A DNA stretch of 64,000 nt, taken from contig JAFSWZ010000039.1 of NCBI GenBank assembly GCA_017450125.1, positions 1-64,000 of the forward strand, written 5' to 3'. The notes beneath the pieces are model-generated. The model ran no database searches, was not told the DNA's origin, and was given only the letters and a program-made list of their open reading frames with translations. Positions 36,831-46,487 of the stretch are shown piece by piece. Both the position numbers and the translations under genes were made by a program. Positions within the stretch are counted from its first letter, which is position 1. Every line of letters starts with the position of its first letter. Source of the DNA: Synergistaceae bacterium (GTDB taxonomy: Bacteria; Synergistota; Synergistia; Synergistales; Aminobacteriaceae).

Positions 36831-37742
36831 ATGACTGTATTCCAGCGTATGCTGAACACTCAAGCCTTGATGTTCGTCTACGTAGTTACCGGCATCATCA
36901 TGGCCAAGACAAAGATACTTAAGCACGAGGGACGCTCCAGCTTCATAAATCTTCTGCTGGACATCACGCTTCCGTGCATGATTCTGGACTCCTTTAACGT
37001 TGATATAGGCATTGACGAGCTCATAGCCGCGTGTGAAATTATGGTTATCTCCACAGTCTGCGTAGTGATTGCGTGGTTTATGGGAAAATTCTTGTGGCGC
37101 AAAGAGAGCGTAAACCGTTATGCAGTCCTGCAGTTCTCGACTCTCTTCTCGAATGCCGGGAATGCCGGTATGCCGATTGTCGCATCAGTCTTCGGTGCGC
37201 AGGGAGTGTTTTACGCGTCATTCTACCTTCTGCCGGTTAGAGTGCTCATCTGGACGCTGGGGCTGTCGCTGTTCGTTGACGGCGGGAACACTAAGGAACG
37301 CATGATGATTCTCGCGAAAACTCCTAGCCTCGTTGTGGTGTTCGTTGGCATCGCGTTAATGTTCATGCCGTTCAAGCTGCCGGGAGTTCTGTCCGTCGCC
37401 ATAAAGAACATCGGGGACATGACCGGCCCGCTGTCGATGATGATAATCGGTGCGGCACTCGGTGAAAGCGATCTGCGTTCGGCGTTCGACGCTGATGCGT
37501 TCAAGCTGACAGCTGTAAGGCTGGCGGTGCTCCCGATAATCTACATGGTCTTGATGAAGCTGGCGGGAGTTGATACTTTGCTGTGGCAGGTTGCGGTGGT
37601 GCTGACTGCTATGCCTGCGGCGGCGAACACGGAAATCATCGCGGAGATGTACGGCAAGGACTACCAGTTCGCGGCACGGTGCGTTGTTGTCTCGACGATA
37701 ATATCACTCGTGAGCGTTCCTCTGCTTACCCTACTCTTCTAG
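36831..37742 (+). CDS. AEC-family membrane transporter
   Basis: A 303-residue membrane protein of the auxin efflux carrier (AEC) family with about ten hydrophobic segments. Seen features are the FSNAGNAGMPIVAS stretch near residue 105 and MPAAANTEIIAEMYG near 260, both typical of bacterial AEC members. Bacterial relatives export malate or other organic acids, but the substrate here is unknown. The TATAAT at 36799-36804 could supply a promoter. uvrA starts two bases after its stop, so the two may be co-transcribed although unrelated in function. Confidence 0.88.
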   Translation: MTVFQRMLNTQALMFVYVVTGIIMAKTKILKHEGRSSFINLLLDITLPCMILDSFNVDIGIDELIAACEIMVISTVCVVIAWFMGKFLWRKESVNRYAVLQFSTLFSNAGNAGMPIVASVFGAQGVFYASFYLLPVRVLIWTLGLSLFVDGGNTKERMMILAKTPSLVVVFVGIALMFMPFKLPGVLSVAIKNIGDMTGPLSMMIIGAALGESDLRSAFDADAFKLTAVRLAVLPIIYMVLMKLAGVDTLLWQVAVVLTAMPAAANTEIIAEMYGKDYQFAARCVVVSTIISLVSVPLLTLLF

Positions 37743-37744
37743 CC

Positions 37745-40561
37745 ATGACAGACACAATCACAATCAGAGGCGCGAGGGAGCACAACCTCAAGAACGTTGA
37801 CCTTGACCTTCCGCGCGGAAAGTTAATCGTTATCACCGGCCCGTCCGGCTCAGGGAAATCGTCTCTGGCGTTCGACACTCTTTACGCTGAGGGGCAGAGA
37901 AGGTACGTCGAGAGCTTGTCTGCTTATGCGCGGCAGTTTCTCGGCGTTCAGAAGAAGCCCGACGTTGACGAGATCTCCGGCCTGTCGCCCGCAATCTCAA
38001 TCGAGCAGAAAGGCACGGGGCACAACCCACGCTCAACCGTCGGGACAGTTACGGAGATATACGACTACTTCAGGCTGTTGTTCGGACGAATCGGAATCCC
38101 GCACTGCCCGAAATGTGGAAAGCCCGTACAGCGGCACAGCATCGACGAGATTCTAGGGTACATCCTCGAGCACGAGGACGGAGCGAGAGTCGAGATACTT
38201 TCGCCGTTAGTGAGGGGCAAGAAGGGAGAGTTCCGAAACCTCTTCAGCCAGACGCAGGCGAAAGGCTACACGCGCACACGGGTTGACGGCACAACTTATT
38301 ACCTCGAGGAAGAAATCTCCCTCGACAAGAACAAACGCCACACCATTGAAGCAGTGATTGACCGTCTGAGAGTTTCCGCCGACAAGCGCACGAGGCTGGC
38401 GGAGAGCGTTGAAGCCGCGCTGAAATTGTCGGATGGTTACGTGCTTATTGCTCCTGAGGGCAAGGCCGAATACACTATGACCGAGAATTACTCCTGCCCC
38501 GACTGTGAAATCTCGATGCCGGAAATAGAGCCCGCATTGTTCTCGTTTAACGTCCCTAAAGGTGCGTGCCCTGACTGCGGAGGACTGGGAAGCCACGAGC
38601 ATTTTTCGCGGGAGCTTGCGATTGACCCGGAACGTTCCGTGCTCGACGGCGCGGTTATCCCTTGGCGGTCGAAGCCTCACTCAATCACCAAGCTCAACAT
38701 GTTCGCGGAGAAGCACGGCTGGGACTTGTCGGTAGCGTGGAAGGACCTTTCTCCCGAAGTTCAGGACTTCATCTGGAACGGAAGCGGGGACGAGAAGCTG
38801 CCGATGATTTTCGACGAGAAGGGAATAGCCCGCCCGTACATGGGACGCTTTGAGGGCGTAACGGGATGGCTTGAAGCAAAGCTGAAGTGGTTTGCGGACA
38901 ACGAGAACGTTGCGGACGAGGTTGTGTCTTACCGTGAAGAGGACGTGTGCAAGACCTGCGGAGGGTTACGCTTGCGGCAGGAAGCCCTGAACGTCAAAGT
39001 GTCGGGTTACGGCATCGGAGACCTTCTCACTATGCCGGTGGATAAACTCTTGGCCGTCATGAAGTCCCTAACTCTCACCAAGAATGAATCAATAATCATC
39101 GGCCAAGTCATGAGCGAAATCCTCAAGAGGTTAGAATTTCTCGTTGATGTCGGAGTAGGTTACCTGTCGTTACTGCGGAGGGCTGACACGCTTTCAGGCG
39201 GAGAGTCGCAGAGAATACGCCTCGCAACACAGATAGGCTCTAACCTCAGCGGAGTGCTCTACGTCCTCGACGAACCCACGATAGGCCTTCACTCCCGCGA
39301 CACGGAGAAGCTGATACGTTCGCTGAAGTCGATCAAGGCACTCGGTAACACCGTAGTAGTCGTCGAGCATGACCGCGACACTATGCAGGCGGCAGACGAA
39401 CTGATAGAGCTCGGCCCTGAAGCCGGAGAGAACGGAGGCAGGATTCTCTACGCGGGGAGCTATGACGACGTGCTGAAGACTGACGGCCAGACGGCGAGAT
39501 ACCTGCGCGGCGAGGCATCGGGAATCGTGAGGCCTGAAACGCGTCGTTCACCTTCGGGGTGGTTCACGGTGAAGGGTGCGGCACACAACAACCTGAAGCA
39601 CATTGACGTGAAGATTCCGGCGGGAGTGTTCACGTGCATTAGCGGGGTGTCGGGCTCGGGCAAAAGCTCTCTGGTCTACGATGTTCTGTACAAGGGAATG
39701 CGCAGGATGCTTGACCGTGATTTTAGGGAGCGTCCCGGCAAGTTCACCAGCATTGAGGGAGCTGATATGTTCGACAACATCGTTCTTGTCGACCAGTCGC
39801 CTATAGGCAGGACTCCGCGCTCAAACCCTGCGACGTACACGGGAGTCTTCTCGCTGATCCGTGAGTTCTTCGCGCAATTGCCGGAAGCCAGAGTGAGGGG
39901 CTACAACGCCGGACGGTTCAGCTTCAACGTCAAGGGCGGGCGGTGTGAGGCCTGCGGAGGTGCGGGGAGCGTGAAAACGTCTATGCTGTTCCTGCCGGAC
40001 ATATACTCTGACTGCGAAATCTGTCATGGCACAAGGTACAACCACGAGACGCTGGAGGTGCGCTTCAAGGGGAAGAACATTGCGGACGTTCTGGGGATGA
40101 CGGTTGACGAGGCTATAGAGTTCTTTGCTGACATCCCGAAGATTGCCGGGAAGCTCAAGGTGATTCAGGACGCGGGGCTGGGGTATATTCAGCTGGGGCA
40201 GTCAGCACTGACGCTCTCAGGAGGAGAGGCACAGCGCGTGAAGCTCGCTAAAGAACTGTCGAAGAAGTTCGGAGGTAGGACACTGTACCTGCTTGACGAA
40301 CCGACGACGGGGCTCTACTACACGGACGTGAAGAAGCTGCTGCAGATTGTTCACAGGATGATCGACAAGAACAAGTGCACAGTGATATTCATTGAGCACA
40401 ACCTTGACGTATTAATGTCGGCAGATTATATAATTGACTTGGGGCCGGAAGGCGGAGAGGCCGGAGGGGAAATCGTAACCTTCGGGACACCTGAAGAGGT
40501 CATTAAGAGCAATACAGGCTATACGGCAAAATTCTTGCAGACATATTCACAGGAGGTATAA
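37745..40561 (+). CDS. uvrA: Excinuclease ABC subunit A
   Basis: The damage-sensing ATPase of nucleotide excision repair. The 938 residues begin ITIRGAREHNLKNVDLDLPR, with Walker A GPSGSGKSSLAF near residue 31 and a second ATP site with GVSGSGKSSLVYD near 640. The two ABC signature blocks (SGGESQR and SGGEAQR) and two Walker B regions (LDEPTIGLH, LDEPTTGLY) are present, as are zinc-binding cysteine sets (CPKCGKP, CPDCGGLG, CEACGGAG). The ATG at 37745 is chosen because the open frame upstream lies inside the transporter gene and is not family sequence. Length is normal. Confidence 0.98.
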   Translation: MTDTITIRGAREHNLKNVDLDLPRGKLIVITGPSGSGKSSLAFDTLYAEGQRRYVESLSAYARQFLGVQKKPDVDEISGLSPAISIEQKGTGHNPRSTVGTVTEIYDYFRLLFGRIGIPHCPKCGKPVQRHSIDEILGYILEHEDGARVEILSPLVRGKKGEFRNLFSQTQAKGYTRTRVDGTTYYLEEEISLDKNKRHTIEAVIDRLRVSADKRTRLAESVEAALKLSDGYVLIAPEGKAEYTMTENYSCPDCEISMPEIEPALFSFNVPKGACPDCGGLGSHEHFSRELAIDPERSVLDGAVIPWRSKPHSITKLNMFAEKHGWDLSVAWKDLSPEVQDFIWNGSGDEKLPMIFDEKGIARPYMGRFEGVTGWLEAKLKWFADNENVADEVVSYREEDVCKTCGGLRLRQEALNVKVSGYGIGDLLTMPVDKLLAVMKSLTLTKNESIIIGQVMSEILKRLEFLVDVGVGYLSLLRRADTLSGGESQRIRLATQIGSNLSGVLYVLDEPTIGLHSRDTEKLIRSLKSIKALGNTVVVVEHDRDTMQAADELIELGPEAGENGGRILYAGSYDDVLKTDGQTARYLRGEASGIVRPETRRSPSGWFTVKGAAHNNLKHIDVKIPAGVFTCISGVSGSGKSSLVYDVLYKGMRRMLDRDFRERPGKFTSIEGADMFDNIVLVDQSPIGRTPRSNPATYTGVFSLIREFFAQLPEARVRGYNAGRFSFNVKGGRCEACGGAGSVKTSMLFLPDIYSDCEICHGTRYNHETLEVRFKGKNIADVLGMTVDEAIEFFADIPKIAGKLKVIQDAGLGYIQLGQSALTLSGGEAQRVKLAKELSKKFGGRTLYLLDEPTTGLYYTDVKKLLQIVHRMIDKNKCTVIFIEHNLDVLMSADYIIDLGPEGGEAGGEIVTFGTPEEVIKSNTGYTAKFLQTYSQEV

Positions 40562-40567
40562 AACTTT

Positions 40568-41812
40568 ATGGCAGATTACGAAGTCGCTGACATCGAACTG
40601 GCTCAGCACGGACAGAACAAAATCGACTGGGCGTGGCAGTACATGCCCTCCCTGCAGTTCCTCTACAACAAGCACCGCAACGACCAGCCCTTCAAGGGAG
40701 CAACAATCGCCGCGTGCCTTCACCTTGAGGCCAAGACCGCAAACCTGCTCATCACCCTCAAGAAGCTCGGTGCACGTGTCGCCGCCTGCGGGAGCAATCC
40801 TCTCTCAACGCAGGACGACATCTGCGCCGCCCTCGCAAAGAACGGCGTGAACGTCTACAGCCGTCGCGGAATGTCCACAGAAGAATACTTCTCCAACGTC
40901 AAGAAGGTGCTGAACTACAAGCCCAACGTGATTATTGATGACGGAGCTGACCTTGTCGCGACAGTTCACACGGAGATGCAGGACTTGATACCCAACATTC
41001 TGGGCAGTTCTGAGGAGACGACATCGGGCGTTAAGCGTCTTAAGGCAATGGCGAATCAGGGAGTGCTGAAGTTCCCTGTTATCGACGTGAACGACGCACT
41101 GAGCAAGTACCTTTTCGACAACCGCTATGGTACGGGGCAATCTGTGTGGGACGGCTTCATTCGCACTACTAACATGGTTGTTGCGGGCAAGACCGTCGTA
41201 GTTGTGGGTTACGGCTGGTGCGGAAGAGGAGTAGCTATGCGCGCGCAAGGCATGGGGGCACATGTTGTAGTTACGGAGATTGACCCGCACAAAGCCTGCG
41301 AGGCACTGATGGACGGCTTCCGCGTAATGAGCATGGAGAAGGCCGCCCGTGTCGGCGACATCTTCCTGACCCTCACGGGGAACATTCATGTCATCCGCCG
41401 CGAACACATGATGCTGATGAAGAACGGCGCAGTTCTCGGGAACGCCGGACACTTCGACGTAGAGATAAGCAAGCCCGACCTCGAGGCACTCTCTGACCAC
41501 ATCGAGCACCTGCGCGACAACATCGACACCTACGTGATGAAGGACGGACGCAGGATAAACCTTCTCGGCGAAGGAAGATTGACGAACCTTGCGTGTGCGG
41601 ACGGACACCCCATCGAGATTATGGACTTGAGCTTCTCGCTTCAGCTCGCCTCAGCACTGCACGTCTACACTCACAAGCTAGAGCCGGGACTTTACCCCGT
41701 ACCTTACGAGACAGACCGCGCCGTGATGGAGTCGAAACTTGCGGCACTGGGCATCGAGATTGACACGATGACACCTGAACAGACCGCGTACATGAGGAGC
41801 TGGCAGGAATAA
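40568..41812 (+). CDS. ahcY: Adenosylhomocysteinase
   Basis: Hydrolyses S-adenosylhomocysteine to adenosine and homocysteine, relieving product inhibition of methyltransferases. The 414 residues have KPNVIIDDGADLVAT, SEETTSGVKR, FDNRYGTGQSVWDGFIRTTN and the NAD-binding GYGWCGRGVAMRAQGMG near residue 220. The short form lacking the insert of the eukaryotic enzyme is typical of several bacterial and archaeal lineages. The start lies six bases after the uvrA stop with an AGGAGG site. It overlaps the next gene, a deaminase of the same substrate group, by one base, so both probably serve SAH disposal. Confidence 0.97.
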   Translation: MADYEVADIELAQHGQNKIDWAWQYMPSLQFLYNKHRNDQPFKGATIAACLHLEAKTANLLITLKKLGARVAACGSNPLSTQDDICAALAKNGVNVYSRRGMSTEEYFSNVKKVLNYKPNVIIDDGADLVATVHTEMQDLIPNILGSSEETTSGVKRLKAMANQGVLKFPVIDVNDALSKYLFDNRYGTGQSVWDGFIRTTNMVVAGKTVVVVGYGWCGRGVAMRAQGMGAHVVVTEIDPHKACEALMDGFRVMSMEKAARVGDIFLTLTGNIHVIRREHMMLMKNGAVLGNAGHFDVEISKPDLEALSDHIEHLRDNIDTYVMKDGRRINLLGEGRLTNLACADGHPIEIMDLSFSLQLASALHVYTHKLEPGLYPVPYETDRAVMESKLAALGIEIDTMTPEQTAYMRSWQE

Positions 41813-43083
41813 TGGCGACACTCTTCAAGGACGTATACATTGCTGACGGTTCGCGGGCAAAGGCAGAGCGGGTTCACCTTCTGGTCTCGAAGGGCAGGAT
41901 TGCGGAGATTATTGACGCGTCGCAGACCCCTCCGACTGCAGACAAGATAGTTTCCGGCAGGGGAAGGATGGCGGTGATTCCCGGCTTCGTGAACGCACAC
42001 ACTCACGCGGCGATGACGCTTCTTCGCGGGCTCGGCGAGGAGACACCCTTAATGGAGTGGCTGCAGACACAGATATGGCCTGTGGAGGACAAGCTAACCC
42101 CCGAATACATTTACTGGGGAACGCTGGGTGCGATGCTGGAGATGTTATCCACAGGCACGACGTGCTTTGCTGATATGTACTTCGAGATGGACAGGGTAGC
42201 TGAGGCCGTGTTAGGTACAGGAATGCGCGCGGCACTCTGCAGGGGCATAACAGCAGGCGAGCCCGGCAAGATAGAGCGTTCGCTGGAGAACAACCTCGAG
42301 CTCGCGAAGGCGTATCACGGACGCGAGGGATTAATCACCGTTCAGCTCGGCCCTCATGCTCCGTACACTGTGCCTATGAACTACATGAAGATGATAACCG
42401 ATGCGGCAAAGTCCAACGGTCTCGGGGTGCACTTCCACTTCTTGGAGACTAAGGGAGAGCTCGACAATCTCGATATGCCCGCAGAAGACTACCTTAACGA
42501 GTCCGGCCTTCTTGATGCACCGTATACTGTTCTTGCGCACGCGGTGTACCTTGACCCGTCAGTCTCTCTTCCCGATAATGTTTCTCTCGTGCACAACCCC
42601 TGCAGCAACCTGAAGCTCGGGAGCGGGATAATGCCTCTGCCGGAGTGGCTGGACAGGGGGATACCTGTTGCGCTCGGAACAGACGGAGCGTCGAGCAACA
42701 ACCGCCTCGACATGTGGGAAGAGATGCGCACGGCCGCGCTTCTGCACAAGGGAGCACGGAGAGACCCTGTGTGCGTGTCCGCTCTCGATGTCCTGCGGAT
42801 GGCGACGTACGAGGGTGCGAGGGCGTTCGGTTTCTCGCAGAAGGGAATGATTCGCGAGGGCTGGTTCGCTGACCTCGTGCTGGTGAACCTCGACAGGCCT
42901 CACTACATCGGCGTGAACGAGGAGAACCTAGCGATGTATCTTGTTTACGCGGGGAGTTCTGCGGATGTCGCGGGGACTATGGTCAACGGCCGCTGGCTGT
43001 ACCGTAACGGCGAGTATCCGACGCTCGATGCGGAAGAGATAGCGGTTAAGGCACGCGAAGCCCGCGAGGCAATAACGAAATAG
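41812..43083 (+). CDS. mtaD: 5-methylthioadenosine/S-adenosylhomocysteine deaminase
   Basis: An amidohydrolase of 423 residues that deaminates S-adenosylhomocysteine or methylthioadenosine. Metal and active-site motifs are present: NAHTHAAMTLLRG near residue 60, HFHFLETKGE near 205, AHAVYL near 240 and GTDGASSNNRLDM near 285. Pairing with ahcY (TAATG overlap) strongly suggests a shared role in clearing methylation by-products; as I recall, a deaminase that supplies inosylhomocysteine has been reported with some SAH hydrolases. A chlorohydrolase of the same superfamily acting on another substrate is the alternative. Confidence 0.9.
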   Translation: MATLFKDVYIADGSRAKAERVHLLVSKGRIAEIIDASQTPPTADKIVSGRGRMAVIPGFVNAHTHAAMTLLRGLGEETPLMEWLQTQIWPVEDKLTPEYIYWGTLGAMLEMLSTGTTCFADMYFEMDRVAEAVLGTGMRAALCRGITAGEPGKIERSLENNLELAKAYHGREGLITVQLGPHAPYTVPMNYMKMITDAAKSNGLGVHFHFLETKGELDNLDMPAEDYLNESGLLDAPYTVLAHAVYLDPSVSLPDNVSLVHNPCSNLKLGSGIMPLPEWLDRGIPVALGTDGASSNNRLDMWEEMRTAALLHKGARRDPVCVSALDVLRMATYEGARAFGFSQKGMIREGWFADLVLVNLDRPHYIGVNEENLAMYLVYAGSSADVAGTMVNGRWLYRNGEYPTLDAEEIAVKAREAREAITK

Positions 43084-43089
43084 CGTTTA

Positions 43090-43115
43090 AGGGGGCAGAC
43101 TAATCCCTGCTCCCT
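43090..43115. terminator. Terminator overlapping the end of folC
   Basis: AGGGGGCAG pairs with CTGCTCCCT (one mismatch) across an 8-base loop between the convergent deaminase and folC genes. The downstream T tract on the plus strand is modest. Confidence 0.5.
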
Positions 43116-44395
43116 ATCTTTCCCCTAATGTACCCCACAAGATACAGGCTTCCGCACACAACCACAACATCATTCCCGTCATTGCGTGCTTTCTTCAGCG
43201 CGTCTTCCGGCAGAGCGAATCCTTCCGGCTCGTTTCTCCACGCCAGCCCCCTCGACGCTCCCAACAACTCATCCGGCACAGCTGCTCTGGGCATTCCCGG
43301 CACTGTCGTAACGTACAGCTTCGGGTCAAGCTCACTGCTCATCAGCTCAAGGCATCCCGCGTAGTCCTTGTCCCTCATAGCCGCGTAAACAATCCCGATC
43401 TTCTTTCCCGGCCACAGCTCTTTCACGCTCGCGCAGAGGTTCTTCACGCCGTCAAGGTTGTGCCCCCCGTCAAGAACAATGTCAGGGTCATACGCTACAA
43501 CCTCGAGCCTTCCCGGCCAAAACGCAACAGCCATGCCTTCACGCACAGAAGATACGCTGATGCAGGGCAGGACATTCCTCACGAGCGACAAGGCCGACAG
43601 AGCAAGAGCAGCATTCTTCACCTGATAGCTGCCGGTCAGCTTCGTCCTGACTTCCTCAATCTCAAAGCTGCCGTCCGAGAAGCCCAGCGTTACGCCTTCC
43701 GGCGAAACATTCACTCCGACTACACGAGCTGATTCGCTCACGACGAACGGCTGAGCTCCCCGCTCCCTGCAGACTTTCTTGAACATAGGGATTAATGACG
43801 CGGGATTCCCGGAGAAGCACGCCGGAGTGTCCTTCCTCACAACAGCGAATTTTTCCCCCGCAATGTCCTCAAGCGTCGGGCCGAGATATTCCGTGTGGTC
43901 GATTGAGATTGACGCGATAGCTGTACAGATCACGTTGTGCATGGTGTTCGTCGCGTCGAGCTTGCCGCCAAGCCCGGCCTCAACAACTCCCACGTCAACC
44001 TTCTTCCGCCTCATCAGCAGGAACGCCCCCGCAGTCAGAAGCTCGAAGTACGACGGCGGGTCTTCGTCCTCACGGATGACGCTCACTGCTTCGTTCACAG
44101 CGTCAATCCATTCATCCGCGCTCAGAGGCTGGCCGTCAATGAGCAGCCTCTCTCCCGGGCTCTCGAGGTGCGGGCTCGAGTAGAACGCCGTCTTGTAATG
44201 CGATGCCCGCAGCACCGACGAGATGAACGCTCCAGTTGAGCCTTTGCCGTTCGTTCCGACAATGTGAATCGCCTTGAAGGTGTCCTGAGGATTGCCGAGA
44301 CGTTCAAGCAGCCGCTCTATTCTCTCAAGGCCGGGAATTATTCTGTTGGCGGAATGTCTGTGCAGTAATTCTTCAAGCGTGTCAAATGTGTTCAT
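43100..44395 (-). CDS. folC: Folylpolyglutamate synthase / dihydrofolate synthase
   Basis: Adds glutamate residues to folates and, in many bacteria, joins dihydropteroate to glutamate. The 431 residues have the ATP-binding loop HIVGTNGKGSTGAFISS near residue 43, GLGGKLDATN near 130, and SIDHTEYLGPTLEDIAGEK near 158, all typical of FolC in the Mur ligase superfamily. The ATG at 44393-44395 is chosen because MNTFDTLEEL resembles the family's start; the frame stays open to 44422. No strong ribosome-binding site is seen before either. It lies after the SPOR gene and its terminator. Confidence 0.93.
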   Translation of the reverse strand: MNTFDTLEELLHRHSANRIIPGLERIERLLERLGNPQDTFKAIHIVGTNGKGSTGAFISSVLRASHYKTAFYSSPHLESPGERLLIDGQPLSADEWIDAVNEAVSVIREDEDPPSYFELLTAGAFLLMRRKKVDVGVVEAGLGGKLDATNTMHNVICTAIASISIDHTEYLGPTLEDIAGEKFAVVRKDTPACFSGNPASLIPMFKKVCRERGAQPFVVSESARVVGVNVSPEGVTLGFSDGSFEIEEVRTKLTGSYQVKNAALALSALSLVRNVLPCISVSSVREGMAVAFWPGRLEVVAYDPDIVLDGGHNLDGVKNLCASVKELWPGKKIGIVYAAMRDKDYAGCLELMSSELDPKLYVTTVPGMPRAAVPDELLGASRGLAWRNEPEGFALPEDALKKARNDGNDVVVVCGSLYLVGYIRGKIGSRD

Positions 44396-44401
44396 GGCAG
44401 A

Positions 44402-44440
44402 AAAAATACGGCAGACACCCATTCAAGAGATGCCCGCCGC
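44402..44440 (-). terminator. Terminator after the SPOR-domain gene
   Basis: On the minus strand GGCGGGCATCTC pairs (with wobble) with GGGTGTCTGCC across a 6-base loop, then TATTTTTT. It ends just before the folC start and marks the end of the division gene run. Confidence 0.7.
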
Positions 44441-44447
44441 CGAAAGT

Positions 44448-45128
44448 CTACTTCTTTGCTGGCGGAAAAGCAAAACTCGTCTTGTAGCCGAGCTTCTTCA
44501 TCGCATCAACAACAAGACCGGCCTGATACTTGCTTACTCCTCCTTCAACCCAGACCTTCACGTACTTCGAGGCCGGGTTCTGGTACACAACAGCCTTGTA
44601 GCCCGCCTTCTTGACCTTCTTTGCGGCCTCCTGAGCTGCTGCCTTAGAGCCGTACGAGCCTATCTGTACCCTCCACTGTTTGTCCATCGGGACAGCGGCG
44701 GCTTTCGCGGGTTCGGTCTTCTTGGCCGGAGCTGGCGCGGGTGCTGATGCCTTTGCCGGAGCGGTTATCGGAGGTATAGGTTCGGCAACAGCTAGCGTCT
44801 CTGCTTCTTTCTGCGGAGCTTCCTCCACAACCTCAGGAGCAGCAGGCTGCACGGGAGGCAGAGAGGCTTCCTGTTCCTTCTCGCGCTCAGCAATGAGAGC
44901 CGGTGCTTCAGCGTACGCCTTCGTTGAAGTTATCTCCGGCGCAGTGTTCATGCCGCTGATGAAGAACTGCCGTCCCGCAAGTATAAGCAGTCCCACAGCC
45001 GCAACGCTCACCACTGGCAGGACAATGTCTCCGAATGACGGCAATATACCGCGCTTCTTGATTCCTCTACGCATTCTTGGCCGACGCTCAGTTCCTGCCG
45101 GTCGTTCTGTAGTAGGCTGGCTGGTCAT
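44448..45128 (-). CDS. SPOR-domain membrane protein
   Basis: A 226-residue, single-pass protein. A short basic cytoplasmic end (RRPRMRRGIKKR) is followed by a membrane segment (about residues 35-52), an alanine- and proline-rich linker (about 70-145), and a carboxy-terminal SPOR domain starting WRVQIGSYGSKAAAQEAAKK. SPOR domains bind denuded glycan strands at the division site, and the protein sits at the end of the ftsQ-ftsA-ftsZ run, so a role in septal peptidoglycan handling as in FtsN or DedD is likely. Its start overlaps the end of ftsZ by 41 bases. Confidence 0.88.
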   Translation of the reverse strand: MTSQPTTERPAGTERRPRMRRGIKKRGILPSFGDIVLPVVSVAAVGLLILAGRQFFISGMNTAPEITSTKAYAEAPALIAEREKEQEASLPPVQPAAPEVVEEAPQKEAETLAVAEPIPPITAPAKASAPAPAPAKKTEPAKAAAVPMDKQWRVQIGSYGSKAAAQEAAKKVKKAGYKAVVYQNPASKYVKVWVEGGVSKYQAGLVVDAMKKLGYKTSFAFPPAKK

Positions 45129-46410
45129 ATGATCTCTTCAATCCTCCCGGAAATGCCGCGCTTTCCTCGCTCGGTTCTCCTAACGATGCTTCCTGAAAAT
45201 CTTCCTGAACTATGTTCTTCTTCCTGTTGTACAAGTCCGCTAATGTCCTGTTCCCCGTTCTTATGAGGGGCTGTGGCGGCGTGGGCTGAGGCGGCAGAGG
45301 AGGACGGATGCCTATTCTTCCGCCGGTCTGGCCTGTGCCTGCAGGTGTCGTTCCGCTGCCGGGAATTCTTGTCCCGCCGACCGTTCCGCCTGTTGCACCG
45401 CTGGTCTTCCTCACGGCCTGTGCTCCCTCAGGGAACGTCGCAATGAGCGTTACGCGCACCTTGTCGCCCAGCGACTCGTCAATAACGTGCCCCCAGATTA
45501 CCTGCGCGTCCTCGTCGGCCGTCGACTGTATGATGTCCGCCGCCTGCGTCATCTCCTCGAGCGTGATTTCCGGGCCGGTCGTTACGTTGAGGAGCATTCC
45601 CTTCGCGCCGGAAAGGTCAAGCGTCATAAGCGGCGAGTGTATAGCCTGCTCTGCGGCCTTGCGGGCACGTCCTTCACCTTCGCCTTCTCCCATGCCCATG
45701 ATGGCGATCGTTGCACCGCCGTTCTCGGGAGCTTTCAGGATGGTCTTGATGTCCGCAAAGTCCAGGTTGATGAAGCCTTCCTTCGTGATGAGGTCAGTAA
45801 CTCCCTGCACCGCCTGACGGAGCACCTCATCAACCTTCTTGTACGCGTCGACTATCTTCATCTTTAGGCCGTTGTCGAGCTCAAGCAGCTTCTGGTTCTC
45901 GACGATAAGCAGCGCGTCAACGTTCTTCTTGAGCTGTGCGATGCCTTCTTCTGCGGTTGACATACGCTTGCGCATCTCGAACCCGAACGGCTTGGTTACT
46001 ACGCCGACAACAAGCACTCCCATTTCTTTGGCGGCTTCTGCGATGATGGGTGCAGCTCCTGTTCCTGTCCCTCCGCCCATGCCTGCGGTTACGAACAGCA
46101 TGTCTGCTCCGTTGATGTATTCGCGGATCTTGTCGATGCTTTCTTTTGCGGCGGCAGCTCCTGTGGCTGGGTTAGCTCCCGCTCCGAGCCCGCGCGTCAG
46201 TGCCTCGCCCAGAAGTATCCTGTTGGGGGCACGGTTGGACTCGAGGGCTTTGCGGTCTGTGTTGGCGGCTACGAAATCCACGCCCATTACGTTGGACTCA
46301 ATTATGTGGTTGAGAGCGTTTCCGCCTCCGCCTCCTACTCCGAAGACTACCAGCTGTTCTGCTTTCTGCGAACTGGTGTCTGTAAGGCTGAATAATTCGT
46401 CCTGATTCAT
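45088..46410 (-). CDS. ftsZ: Cell division protein FtsZ
   Basis: The tubulin-like GTPase that forms the division ring. The 440 residues contain GVGGGGGNALNHI, the tubulin signature GMGGGTGTGAAP near residue 108, and a GTPase domain ending about residue 320. A Pro/Gly-rich linker (about 330-390) and a carboxy-terminal peptide YDQPAYYRTTGRN follow; the last resembles the conserved FtsA-binding end (DIPAFLR) of other FtsZ proteins with changed residues. The ATG at 46408-46410 has an AGGAGGT site 10 bases upstream; longer open frame lacks support. ftsA lies 77 bases upstream and the SPOR gene overlaps the 3' end. Confidence 0.98.
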   Translation of the reverse strand: MNQDELFSLTDTSSQKAEQLVVFGVGGGGGNALNHIIESNVMGVDFVAANTDRKALESNRAPNRILLGEALTRGLGAGANPATGAAAAKESIDKIREYINGADMLFVTAGMGGGTGTGAAPIIAEAAKEMGVLVVGVVTKPFGFEMRKRMSTAEEGIAQLKKNVDALLIVENQKLLELDNGLKMKIVDAYKKVDEVLRQAVQGVTDLITKEGFINLDFADIKTILKAPENGGATIAIMGMGEGEGEGRARKAAEQAIHSPLMTLDLSGAKGMLLNVTTGPEITLEEMTQAADIIQSTADEDAQVIWGHVIDESLGDKVRVTLIATFPEGAQAVRKTSGATGGTVGGTRIPGSGTTPAGTGQTGGRIGIRPPLPPQPTPPQPLIRTGNRTLADLYNRKKNIVQEDFQEASLGEPSEESAAFPGGLKRSYDQPAYYRTTGRN

Positions 46411-46487
46411 TAATTTATTTACCTCCTGCGATATGCGGCGCAACGTATTTTACTGTATTTTTTCAGGCATTACAATTTTGCGCGGCA

